A DNA stretch of 64,000 nt from Falsiphaeobacter marinintestinus. Lineage in GTDB: Bacteria; Pseudomonadota; Alphaproteobacteria; Rhodobacterales; Rhodobacteraceae. Position 1 is the first letter of the stretch; each line of letters begins with the position of its first letter. Below the pieces are notes generated by a model that searched no databases, was not told where the DNA came from, and was given only the letters and a program-made list of their open reading frames with translations. This document shows positions 15,907-23,800 of the stretch, one piece after another. The stretch lies in the NCBI RefSeq assembly GCF_007923355.1, contig NZ_VOGO01000007.1, forward strand, positions 124,001-188,000. The letters run 5' to 3'. A program made the position numbers and the translations under genes.

Positions 15907-16986
15907 GTGTCAAATCGTATTGTTATCGTTGGCGGCGGCTATGCCGGGGCCGAGCTTGCCAGATCGCTGGACACCAAGGCCGAGGTCACGCTGGTCGAAC
16001 AGCGCAGCCATTTTGTGCACTCCGCCGCGATGATCCGGGCTCTGGTCACGCCCGAGTTGATGGACCGGGCGATGATCCCCTACGACAAACTTCTGAAACG
16101 CGGCACCGTCGTTCAAGCCACGGTCGCATCCGTCGATGAAACGGGCGTCACGCTGGCGGACAATAGCCGGATCGACGCCGACTATATCGTGCTCGCCACC
16201 GGATCGGACAACGCGACGCCTTTCAAACCAAAAGGCGCGGATGTCGCTGGCCTGCGAGAGGACGTTTTGCGGATTAACGCCCAGCTCAAGGCGGCTAAGA
16301 CCATCGCCATTGTCGGGGCAGGGGCCGTGGGGACCGAACTTGCGGGCGAAATCGCCCATTTCATGCCCGAAAAGAAGGTCACGCTGATCTCTGGCCCTGC
16401 GCATCTGTTCCCCGACCAGCCCGCCAAACTGGGCCAAAGCCTGGCGGCCAAGCTGCAAGCCGCAGGTGTAAACCTGCTGCTCGGCACGCGGGCCGAAAAC
16501 CTCGACAACCTGACCGAACCCTACAGCGGCACCCTGACCCTGTCCGACGGTCAGACACTATCAGCAGATCTGATCTTTCCGGTTATTGGCTCGCGGGCGA
16601 ACTCGGATTTGTTCGACACGCTGCCGACTGTCAGCAGAACTACTGCGAACCGGGTGGTTACCGACGGCTATATTCGCCCGTCATCGCTTCCCAACGTGTT
16701 TGCAACGGGTGACGTGGCCGACAACGGCGACGCGATGACCATCGTTGCAACGATGCGGCAGGTGCCGTGGCTGACCAAGACCCTGACGGCACTGATCAGC
16801 GGCAAAACGGTCGATGATCTCAAGCCCTATACGAAATGGAACAAACCGCCGATTCTGGTGCCGTTGGGGCCCAACAAGGGCAACTCCTACCTGTCGTTGT
16901 TCACGGTTGGCGATCTGTTGACACGTCAGTTGAAAGGCAAGGACCTGTTCATCAAGAAAAACCAGAAAGCCTTTGGCCGAACCTGA
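15907..16986 (+). CDS. NAD(P)/FAD-dependent oxidoreductase (NDH-2/AIF-like)
   Basis: A 359-residue pyridine nucleotide-disulfide-type flavoprotein. The FAD-binding motif IVGGGYAGAELA is at the very start, DYIVLATGSDN ends the first half-domain, IAIVGAGAVGTELAGEIA near residue 134 is the NAD(P) site and NVFATGDVADNG near 262 is the second FAD motif. No redox-active CxxxxC is present, which places it with type II NADH dehydrogenase / AIF-like proteins rather than disulfide reductases. GTG at 15907 is chosen because AGGAAG precedes it at good spacing. It is divergent from the MerR gene and probably controlled by it. Confidence 0.85.
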   Translation: MSNRIVIVGGGYAGAELARSLDTKAEVTLVEQRSHFVHSAAMIRALVTPELMDRAMIPYDKLLKRGTVVQATVASVDETGVTLADNSRIDADYIVLATGSDNATPFKPKGADVAGLREDVLRINAQLKAAKTIAIVGAGAVGTELAGEIAHFMPEKKVTLISGPAHLFPDQPAKLGQSLAAKLQAAGVNLLLGTRAENLDNLTEPYSGTLTLSDGQTLSADLIFPVIGSRANSDLFDTLPTVSRTTANRVVTDGYIRPSSLPNVFATGDVADNGDAMTIVATMRQVPWLTKTLTALISGKTVDDLKPYTKWNKPPILVPLGPNKGNSYLSLFTVGDLLTRQLKGKDLFIKKNQKAFGRT

Positions 16987-17067
16987 CATCTGCATCAGCC
17001 GTATCAATCTTGACTTGCCTCGGGCCCGGAACTTCGGCGAAGCTTCCGGGCAGAGGAGTCCCAAGCC

Positions 17068-17907
17068 ATGTCCGACCTGTTCCTGCCCTCAATCCCAGAC
17101 CTCGCGGCCCGCGTGTCCTCCGGCGCATCCCTGATGCTGACCAAGGGCGAAGGCCCTGACACGCCGATGGAGTTGGTCAAGCAGATCATCCGCAACAATG
17201 TCCGCGATCTGCACCTGATCACCCTGCCAACCTGCGCCAATCCCGTGTCGGGCATGATGGCCGATATGCTGATCGGCGCGGGCTGCGTAGCATCCGTCGA
17301 AACTGCCGGGATTTCTCTGGGCGAAGCCGGGGCCGCCCCCCGCTTCAACACAGCGGTGAAAGACGGCACGATAACAGTGAAAGATGGCACATGCCCGGCG
17401 ATCTATGCGGCGGTACAGGCCGGTGGCAAGGCCCAGCCGTTCGCCCCGCTCCGGGGCCTGATCGGCAGCGATATCGAAGCCATGCGGGACGATTACAAGG
17501 TTATCGACAACCCGTTCAATCCCGGCGAACCGGTGGCCGTGCTCAAGGCCATCAACCCGGATATCGCGGCTTTCCACGCGCCCTGTGCAGACCGCAATGG
17601 CAATGTCTGGATCGGGCGGCAGCGCGACTCGCTCTATGCGGCCCACGCGTCAGACACGGTGCTGGTGACGGTCGAACAGGTCATGGATTGCGACTTCTAC
17701 GATGATCCAGCCATGGTCGCCGGGGTCATCCCGTCCTTTTACATCACCGCCATCGCCGAGGCCCCCGCAGGCGCCATGCCGATGAATGCGGATGGAAAGC
17801 CCGATATGGATCAGGTGCGCGCCTATGCCAGCGCTGCACGCAGCGCTGAAGGGTTCGCCGCGTGGATGGACGCCAACGTCCATGGCACCTTGAAGGCCGC
17901 AGAATGA
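17068..17907 (+). CDS. CoA-transferase subunit A
   Basis: A 279-residue alpha subunit of a class I CoA transferase (pfam CoA_trans). It begins with a helical LPSIPDLAARVSSGASLMLTK segment and contains LHLITLPTCANPVSGMMADMLIGAG and CADRNGNVWIGRQRD. Subunits of this length, paired with a 245-residue beta subunit, resemble the IpdAB-type and uncharacterised acyl-CoA transferases or ring-opening hydrolases rather than acetoacetate CoA transferases (which are near 230 residues). Its stop codon overlaps the start of the beta subunit (ATGA), so the two subunits are translationally coupled. Confidence 0.85.
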   Translation: MSDLFLPSIPDLAARVSSGASLMLTKGEGPDTPMELVKQIIRNNVRDLHLITLPTCANPVSGMMADMLIGAGCVASVETAGISLGEAGAAPRFNTAVKDGTITVKDGTCPAIYAAVQAGGKAQPFAPLRGLIGSDIEAMRDDYKVIDNPFNPGEPVAVLKAINPDIAAFHAPCADRNGNVWIGRQRDSLYAAHASDTVLVTVEQVMDCDFYDDPAMVAGVIPSFYITAIAEAPAGAMPMNADGKPDMDQVRAYASAARSAEGFAAWMDANVHGTLKAAE

Positions 17908-18641
17908 CTGACCCAATCCGCCCGGAAGAGATTTACGCCACCGCCATCGCGGGCTTCCTGCACGGCGCGCGCCACATTGCCGTTGGCATGGCCTCCCCGA
18001 TCCCGGCCACCGGCGCGCTGCTGGCCCGCGAACGCTCAAACGGCACCTTGCGCGTGTCGATCCTTGGTAATCCCAAATCCACCCCATGGACCAATGGCGG
18101 GGCCGAACTGTTCGATCTGGCCGGACGCGGCGGCATCGACGGGTTTTTCCTCAGCGGCGGGCAGATCGACGGGCAGGGCAACATCAATCTTGTCGGTGTC
18201 GGCGATTATCCCGAAGCCAAGGTCCGCTGGTCCGGCTCATTCGGCTCGGCTTACCTCTATTACGTCGTCCCGCGCGTGATCCTGTTCCGGTGGGAACACA
18301 CCCGCCGTACATTAGTCGAACAGGTCGATTTCATCAGCGCCCCCGGATCGTCCGATCCAAACGTCTATCGCCCCGGCGGACCCGTCGCACTGATCACCAA
18401 CCTGTGCCTGTTCGACTTCGACAAAGATCGGAAACGCTTCCGCCTCAATTCCATCCACCCCGGCCACTCGCTGGAAGAGGTGCAGGACAATACCGGGTTC
18501 GACTTCGAAATCCCTGATCAGTTTGCGACAACAGCAGTGCCAGATGCCGAAACGCTGGGCACCCTGCGCGGTCCTGTTGCGACACGCGTGGCCGGGATCT
18601 ATCCGGGTTTTGCCCAACAGGTGTTCGGCGCAGCGGCCTGA
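17904..18641 (+). CDS. CoA-transferase subunit B
   Basis: A 245-residue beta subunit partner of the preceding gene, starting at the ATG that overlaps its TGA. Typical segments are AVGMASPIPATGALLAR, GGAELFDLAGRGGIDGFFLSGGQIDGQGNINL (GGGQID-like nucleotide loop, here written in pieces: FFLSGGQIDGQGNINL) and PRVILFRWEHTRRTLVEQVDF. The canonical catalytic glutamate motif of succinyl-CoA:acetoacetate transferases (SENG) is not apparent, as in IpdB-like subunits, so a thiolytic or hydrolytic C-C cleavage role is possible. Its TGA abuts the stop codon of the convergent fusion gene, forming TGATCA. Confidence 0.83.
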   Translation: MTDPIRPEEIYATAIAGFLHGARHIAVGMASPIPATGALLARERSNGTLRVSILGNPKSTPWTNGGAELFDLAGRGGIDGFFLSGGQIDGQGNINLVGVGDYPEAKVRWSGSFGSAYLYYVVPRVILFRWEHTRRTLVEQVDFISAPGSSDPNVYRPGGPVALITNLCLFDFDKDRKRFRLNSIHPGHSLEEVQDNTGFDFEIPDQFATTAVPDAETLGTLRGPVATRVAGIYPGFAQQVFGAAA

Positions 18642-19712
18642 TCAGGCGCGCCGCAGCAACGCAATCGCCAGCGCATCGGCCACAGACGGGCTCAGTGCAA
18701 TCGGGATGTCATGCATCACCGCAAGCCGGGTCAGCGCCTGAAGGTCAGCGTCATTGGCATGATGCGCTGTCGGGGTGGCGAAGAAGATCACTGCATCCAG
18801 CTCACCCGTCGCAATCATCGCCCCAAGCTGCTGATCGCCACCCCGATCCCCGCGCTGCAAACGCCGGATGCGCAACGATGGGTCCAACTCAGCCAGCATG
18901 GTGCCGGTGCCGCCCGTGCAGATCAGCCGGTGCCCCGCCAGATCTTTCACATGCCGACGTACCCAGGCCTGCAATTGCGCCTTGCGGCCATCATGCGCCA
19001 CCAGGGCGATCCGGCGCGGGGCGGTCGACCGGTGTTGCGCCCGCGCCGTGATGTTCAGGATGGATCGAACCTGCGCCCCGAACCCGTCATCTTCTGCCGG
19101 GAACTCTCCACTCAACGCCGCTGTGCCAACCGTAAACCCTGCCGCCCCCGCGATGGCCGTCGCTTCAACCCGCGCGGCACTGTCTATACTGCCGGCCATG
19201 ATCACCGGTTTGGAGACCGCCGCACAAACCTGCGCCATCAGCCCGGGCACATCGCCCTGATACCGATAGGCCAGCAGGTCCAGCCCATGCACATGCTCCA
19301 GATCGGCCAATCGCCGGGCCGATTCGACAATGGCAGAATCGGGTCCTTCCAGCACGCTGGGATGGCCGGTGATTACCCCGGGAAACGGATAGTAGCGCAC
19401 CGGATGGTCACGCGTGATGGCGCTGACCGCTTCGGCGCGGGTACCGCCCAGCAAACAGTCGACCTCCAACGCGATGGCCGCACGGGCCGAGGCGAGTTCG
19501 CTGTCTTCATCCAGACTGACAACCTCCAGATACGACCGTCCCCCTGCTGTGCGAATCCGCTGGGCCAGCCCGCGCAATTCGTCAAACGGCAGACCCACAT
19601 CCTTGAACCCGATATGGCGCACGCCCCCGGCCAGCGCATCGTCCAGTCGCGCAGCCGCATCCGGGATGGTCCGGTCGTTCGAGGTGAGCATCAGGATGAA
19701 GTCAAAAGCCAT
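18642..19712 (-). CDS. fusion of a TIM-barrel protein and a divergent methylglyoxal-synthase domain
   Basis: A 356-residue two-domain protein. Residues 1-225 look like a TIM barrel (GGVRHIGFKDVGLPFDEL, VDCLLGGTRAEAV, KPVIMAGSIDSAARV, AGFTVGTAAL), of a type often misnamed 4-hydroxythreonine-4-phosphate dehydrogenase. Residues 233-350 match methylglyoxal synthase: RIALVAHDGRKAQLQAW (His240, Asp241), TGGTGTML (phosphate loop), GDRGGDQQLGAMI (catalytic-base Asp293) and VIFFATPTAHHANDADLQAL. Compared with E. coli MgsA, Asp20, Asp71 and Asp101 are kept (Asp241, Asp293, Asp323), but Asp91 is Thr313 and His98 is Asn320. Activity as methylglyoxal synthase is therefore uncertain. The stop codon abuts that of the CoA-transferase gene. 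Confidence 0.75.
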   Translation of the reverse strand: MAFDFILMLTSNDRTIPDAAARLDDALAGGVRHIGFKDVGLPFDELRGLAQRIRTAGGRSYLEVVSLDEDSELASARAAIALEVDCLLGGTRAEAVSAITRDHPVRYYPFPGVITGHPSVLEGPDSAIVESARRLADLEHVHGLDLLAYRYQGDVPGLMAQVCAAVSKPVIMAGSIDSAARVEATAIAGAAGFTVGTAALSGEFPAEDDGFGAQVRSILNITARAQHRSTAPRRIALVAHDGRKAQLQAWVRRHVKDLAGHRLICTGGTGTMLAELDPSLRIRRLQRGDRGGDQQLGAMIATGELDAVIFFATPTAHHANDADLQALTRLAVMHDIPIALSPSVADALAIALLRRA

Positions 19713-19779
19713 GCGTCGTCCTTTTGACTTGCAGGATACACGGTGGTGAGTGATCGGCTAAGAAGAATGGCCAAACCGC

Positions 19780-19826
19780 GATGTACATAACGGAACATCC
19801 CCCGGAAATGGCATGTACAAAACGGG
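19780..19826 (-). repeat. bipartite repeat element, copy A
   Basis: On the minus strand CCGTTTTGTAC (19814-19824) and CCGTTATGTAC (19783-19793) form a direct repeat with a 31-base period, separated by a G/C-rich spacer. A second copy of the same design with a 32-base period lies at 54394-54436. No transposase or terminal repeats are near. Confidence 0.55.
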
Positions 19827-19839
19827 GCAAACCCCCAAA

Positions 19840-19867
19840 ACGACGAAAGGCCACCCGAAGGTGGCCC
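19840..19867 (-). terminator. intrinsic terminator after the tRNA-Gly pair
   Basis: A 7-bp stem GGCCACC / GGTGGCC (19849-19855 and 19860-19866) closed by a four-base loop (TTCG on the minus strand) lies 22 bases downstream of the second tRNA on the minus strand, followed by TTTCGTCGTTTTG. The very stable UUCG tetraloop is typical of terminators after stable RNAs. Confidence 0.7.
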
Positions 19868-19888
19868 ATATCGTCAATCGGGAGACAT

Positions 19889-19963
19889 TGGAGCGGGCGA
19901 GGCGATTCGAACGCCCGACCCTAACCTTGGCAAGGTTATGCTCTACCCCTGAGCTACGCCCGC
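19889..19963 (-). tRNA. tRNA-Gly (anticodon GCC), second in the tandem pair
   Basis: The reverse strand folds as a full cloverleaf: acceptor GCGGGCG with CGCCCGC, D arm GCUC-AGGGGUAGA-GC, anticodon arm UAACC-UUGCCAA-GGUUA with anticodon GCC, T arm GGGCG-UUCGAAU-CGCCU. Discriminator base U and an encoded CCA end the gene. It is identical over 75 bases to the upstream copy, exactly 100 bases away. Confidence 0.97.
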
Positions 19964-19988
19964 AACCTATGACAGTCCCGACAAATTT

Positions 19989-20063
19989 TGGAGCGGGCGA
20001 GGCGATTCGAACGCCCGACCCTAACCTTGGCAAGGTTATGCTCTACCCCTGAGCTACGCCCGC
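19989..20063 (-). tRNA. tRNA-Gly (anticodon GCC), first in the tandem pair
   Basis: Same cloverleaf as the other copy, with anticodon GCC in the loop UUGCCAA, discriminator U and encoded CCA. The 25 bases between the two genes are not conserved, so the pair is a true duplication of the tRNA unit read from one upstream promoter toward lower coordinates. Confidence 0.97.
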
Positions 20064-20082
20064 TTCCTTGGGTGAGGCGTGA

Positions 20083-20111
20083 GATATAAACATCGCCCGA
20101 ATGCTGCAAGG
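20083..20111 (-). promoter_or_regulatory. possible promoter of the tRNA-Gly pair
   Basis: On the minus strand a -10-like TATATC (20083-20088) lies about 20 bases before the tRNA 5' end. A CCTTGC/TTGCAG segment (20104-20111) is the best -35 candidate, but the spacing is 15 or 17 bases depending on the alignment and the match is weak. Confidence 0.3.
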
Positions 20112-20214
20112 GGAAAATGTCTGCTGCGTCGAAAAAAACTTTGCCCGGACCGCGACGGAAGTTGCTGGCCCATACGTTTTGCTTACCAAACGACAAACAG
20201 CAGGAGGAAGACAC

Positions 20215-20466
20215 TTGAAACAGGGTACGACAATCCGAACCTTCGCACTGGCCGGTTGCATTGCGCTGGGGTTTTGGGCTCAGCAACGGCAGGACAATGT
20301 CCAGGGGCAATCAGAGGCTCAAAGCAGTTGGAACTTGCCAGAGACTGTGACGCAAAGCCCTTTAAAACATAGCGTGCAGCAACAACCCCAAGGCGGCGAC
20401 ACCCAGCATGGTCAGGGTCAGGGCCATGCCCAGAACGCGCAGCCGCAGGTTTTGTGGCGAGGCTGA
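20215..20466 (+). CDS. possible small lipoprotein-like protein, overlapping MAPEG tail to tail
   Basis: A frame of 83 codons starts at TTG 20215 after a strong ribosome-binding site (AGGAGGAAGACAC). The N-terminus, KQGTTIRTFALAGCIALG, has basic residues, a hydrophobic stretch and a lipobox-like LAGC. The rest is rich in Gln (QQRQDNVQGQSEAQSSW, later GQGQGHAQNAQPQ). The last 105 bases run antisense through the end of the MAPEG gene, so either the two genes really overlap or this is a gene remnant that reads through. I do not recognise a family. Confidence 0.33.
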   Translation: MKQGTTIRTFALAGCIALGFWAQQRQDNVQGQSEAQSSWNLPETVTQSPLKHSVQQQPQGGDTQHGQGQGHAQNAQPQVLWRG

Positions 20467-20751
20467 GAACCCGTAAGCGTGCAGCAGCCTGCCCGCCAGC
20501 AAGCCCAACCCCAAAAGGTGAAGCGCCAGCACCGGTGCGCCTTGCAGTTCGGCAAGCAACAGCAACACAACGCCCAGAGGCGCATATTCGGCGCAGTTCG
20601 CCTGCGCGCGCATACGCTTCAGCAGTTTCCGGTCGCCCTCATCCCCCAGCGACAGCCTGTTGGCACGTCGATACAGAATGACCCGGGCGCTCAGCCCAAG
20701 GAACAGAAACGTCAGGATGGCCGCATAGATCGGGGTCACGATCAGGGTCAT
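20362..20751 (-). CDS. MAPEG family membrane protein
   Basis: A 129-residue protein with four membrane helices, starting MTLIVTPIYAAILTFLFLGL. The motif RAQANCAEYAPLGVVLLLLAE near residue 50 (RxxxNxxEYxP) is the signature of the MAPEG family, and GRLLHAYGFS near 88 is also typical. MAPEG proteins include microsomal-type glutathione transferases; bacterial members such as YecN are mostly uncharacterised. It lies about 100 bases after pyruvate carboxylase on the same strand, with hairpins between, so cotranscription is uncertain. Confidence 0.87.
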   Translation of the reverse strand: MTLIVTPIYAAILTFLFLGLSARVILYRRANRLSLGDEGDRKLLKRMRAQANCAEYAPLGVVLLLLAELQGAPVLALHLLGLGLLAGRLLHAYGFSASPQNLRLRVLGMALTLTMLGVAALGLLLHAMF

Positions 20752-20764
20752 GAGGTTCCTTTAA

Positions 20765-20810
20765 GTCTCTGTTTTTGAGAGACGAACGGCCCAGAGCGAC
20801 CGGGCCGTTC
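20765..20810 (-). terminator. hairpins after pyc (terminator-like)
   Basis: Minus-strand reading after the pyc stop: a 9-bp stem GAACGGCCC / GGGCCGTTC (20784-20792 and 20802-20810) followed directly by a 6-bp stem GTCTCT / AGAGAC (20765-20770 and 20778-20783). There is no run of T on the minus strand, so termination efficiency is uncertain. The hairpins could separate pyc from the MAPEG gene. Confidence 0.45.
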
Positions 20811-20855
20811 ATCCGAAATTCTGATTGTGATCCGCCGCTTGAAAGGCGGGTCAGG

Positions 20856-23800
20856 TTATTCCAGTTCGACCAACAGATCCTTGGCGTCGATCTGACCGCC
20901 CGACTGAACATGCACCGCCTTGATCACGGCATCATGATCGGCGTGGATACCGGTTTCCATCTTCATCGCTTCGATTGTCAGCAGCATATCACCTTGCTTG
21001 ACCTGTTGGCCTGCATGCACCGCGACCATGGCAACGACACCCGGCATAGGGGCGCCGACATGTTTCGGGTTGCCGGCCTCGGCCTTGGGACGCGCGGTGC
21101 TGGATGCGCTGACCATCCGGTTTGGCACCCGGATCACGCGGGGTTGACCGTTGAGTTCGAAGAACACCTTCACTTCGCCGTTTTCATCAGTCTCACCAAT
21201 GGCTTGCAGGCGAATTTCCAGTGTCTTTCCGGGGTCGATCTCGGCGCTGATCTCATCACCCGGTTCCATACCGTAGAAGAACGTATGGGTGGGCAGGGTG
21301 CGCACCGGGCCATAGGTTTCATGGCGGCGCAGATAATCCGAGAACACCTTGGGATACATCAGGTAGCCGTTCAGATCCTCGTTATCGATTTCGATCCCGT
21401 CCAGCTCGGCAACGGCTTGCGCCCGCACGGCTTTCAGATCGACAGGCTCTAGATGTTTGCCGGGGCGTTCGGTGTTGGGGGCTTCGTCCTTCAGCACCTT
21501 TTCAACGATCACAGCAGGGAACCCGCCCGGAGGCTGACCCAGATTGCCGCGCATCATGTCGATGACGCTGTCAGGAAAGGCGACGTCCGTGGACGGATCT
21601 TCAACCTGCGACCGCGTGAGGCCCTGGCTGACCATCATCAGGGCCATGTCGCCGACGACTTTGGACGAAGGTGTGACCTTGACGATATCGCCAAACATCC
21701 GGTTCACATCGGCATACATCTGCGCCACTTCGTGCCAGCGGTCTTCCAACCCAAGCGAGCGCGCCTGCGCTTTAAGGTTGGTGAACTGGCCCCCTGGCAT
21801 TTCGTGCAAATAGACCTCGGATGCAGGGGCCTGAAGCCCGGATTCAAAGGCTGCATAATGCGCGCGGACCGCTTCGAAATAGTCCGAGATTTCGCGGATC
21901 GCCTTGATGTCGAGCCCTGGATCACGATCCGTATTGCGCATCGATTCGACCAGTGAGCCCAGCGTCGCCTGCGATGTGTTTCCGCTGAACGAATCCATCG
22001 CGCAGTCAACCGCATCAACCCCAGCTTCCGAGGCGGCAAGGATCGTCGCAATAGCCACGCCTGCTGTGTCGTGCGTGTGGAAGTGGATCGGCAAGCCGAC
22101 CTCTTGCTTCAGCGCGCTGACCAGTTGCTTGGCGGCCGTGGGTTTCAACAGACCGGCCATGTCTTTCAGGCCCAATACATGCGCACCGGCGGCCTCAAGG
22201 TCTTTGGCCATGCCGACATAATACTTCAGGTTGTACTTGGCGCGGTCAGGGTCGTTGATATCGCCGGTATAGCAGATCGTGCCTTCGCAGATCTTGCCCG
22301 ACTCGACCACCGCATCCATTGCGACGCGCATGTTTTCGACCCAATTTAGCGAATCAAACACACGGAACACGTCGATTCCGGTTTCCGCCGCTTGCCGGAC
22401 GAACTCCTGCACGACGTTGTCGGGATAATTGGTGTATCCGACTCCGTTCGAGCCGCGCAGCAGCATCTGTGTCATCACATTGGGCAGGCGTTCGCGCAGG
22501 TCGCGCAGGCGCTGCCACGGGCATTCCTGCAAGAAACGATAGGCCACGTCAAAGGTCGCGCCACCCCAGCATTCGATCGAAAACAGCTGCGGCAGGTTCG
22601 CGGCATAGGCCGGGGCCACCTTGATCATGTCGATGGACCGCATCCGGGTCGCCAGCAGCGACTGGTGTCCATCCCGCATGGTTGTGTCGGTGATCAACAG
22701 TTGTTTCTGGGCTTTCATCCAGTCGGCAACTGCCTGTGGGCCTTTTTGTTCCAGCAGGTTACGCGTGCCCATCATCGGTTCGGCCTTGGGTGTCGGTCCG
22801 CGTGGGTCCTTCAGGTCAGGCGGGGGCAGGGGGCGATCCTTGGTTTCGGGATGCCCGTTCACCGTAATGTCGGCGATATAGGTCAGAACCTTGGTGCCCC
22901 TGTCACGGCGCTGCTCGAACTGGAACAGTTCCGGCGTCTCGTCGATGAACTTGGTGGTGTATTCGTTGCTCAGGAACGTCGGGTGTTTCAGCAGGTTCTC
23001 AACGAACGAGATGTTGGTGCTGACGCCACGGATCCGGAATTCGCGCAGTGCACGGTCCATCCGGGCAATTGCCTTTTCAGGGGTCTGGGCGTGCGCCGTC
23101 ACCTTGGTGAGCAGCGAATCGTAGTACCGGGTGATGACCCCGCCAGCATAGGCGGTTCCGCCATCCAGCCGGATGCCCATCCCCGTGGCCGAGCGATAGG
23201 CCGTGATGCGGCCATAGTCAGGGATAAAGTTGTTCTGCGGGTCTTCGGTGGTCACCCGCGTCTGCAACGCATGGCCGTTCAGTTGGATGTCGCTTTGGGC
23301 GGCTTTGCCAGTTGCTTCGGCAATTGTCTTGCCCTCGGCGATCATGATCTGCGCCTGCACGATGTCGATCCCGGTGACCTCTTCGGTCACGGTATGTTCG
23401 ACCTGCACGCGGGGGTTTACTTCGATGAAGAAGAACTTACCCGACTCCATGTCCATAAGAAATTCTACGGTGCCCGCACATTCGTAATTCACGTGTGCAC
23501 AGATCTTGCGCCCCAGTTCGCAGATCTCTTCCCGTTGTTTTTCAGACAGATAGGGGGCAGGCGCGCGTTCCACGACCTTCTGGTTGCGGCGCTGGACCGA
23601 GCAATCGCGTTCGAACAGATGATAGATCTGCCCGTGCTTGTCGCCCAGAATCTGGACTTCGACGTGGCGGGCGCGGGTGATCATCTTTTCCAGATAGCCT
23701 TCGCCATTGCCAAAGGCGGCCTCGGCCTCACGGCGGCCTTCCAGCACTTTTTCTTCCAGTTCGTCCTCAGACTGGATCGGGCGCATCCCGCGCCCGCCAC

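Noticed and set aside
19889-20063. tRNA pair as an integration site of a mobile element
   Set aside because: No integrase, no partial tRNA copy beyond the two full genes, and ordinary genes on both sides.
19758-20310. Several frames over the tRNA genes on both strands
   Set aside because: They share the tRNA sequence twice and repeat the same residues (for example GVEHNLAKVRVGRSNRLA), which is a translation artefact of tRNA.
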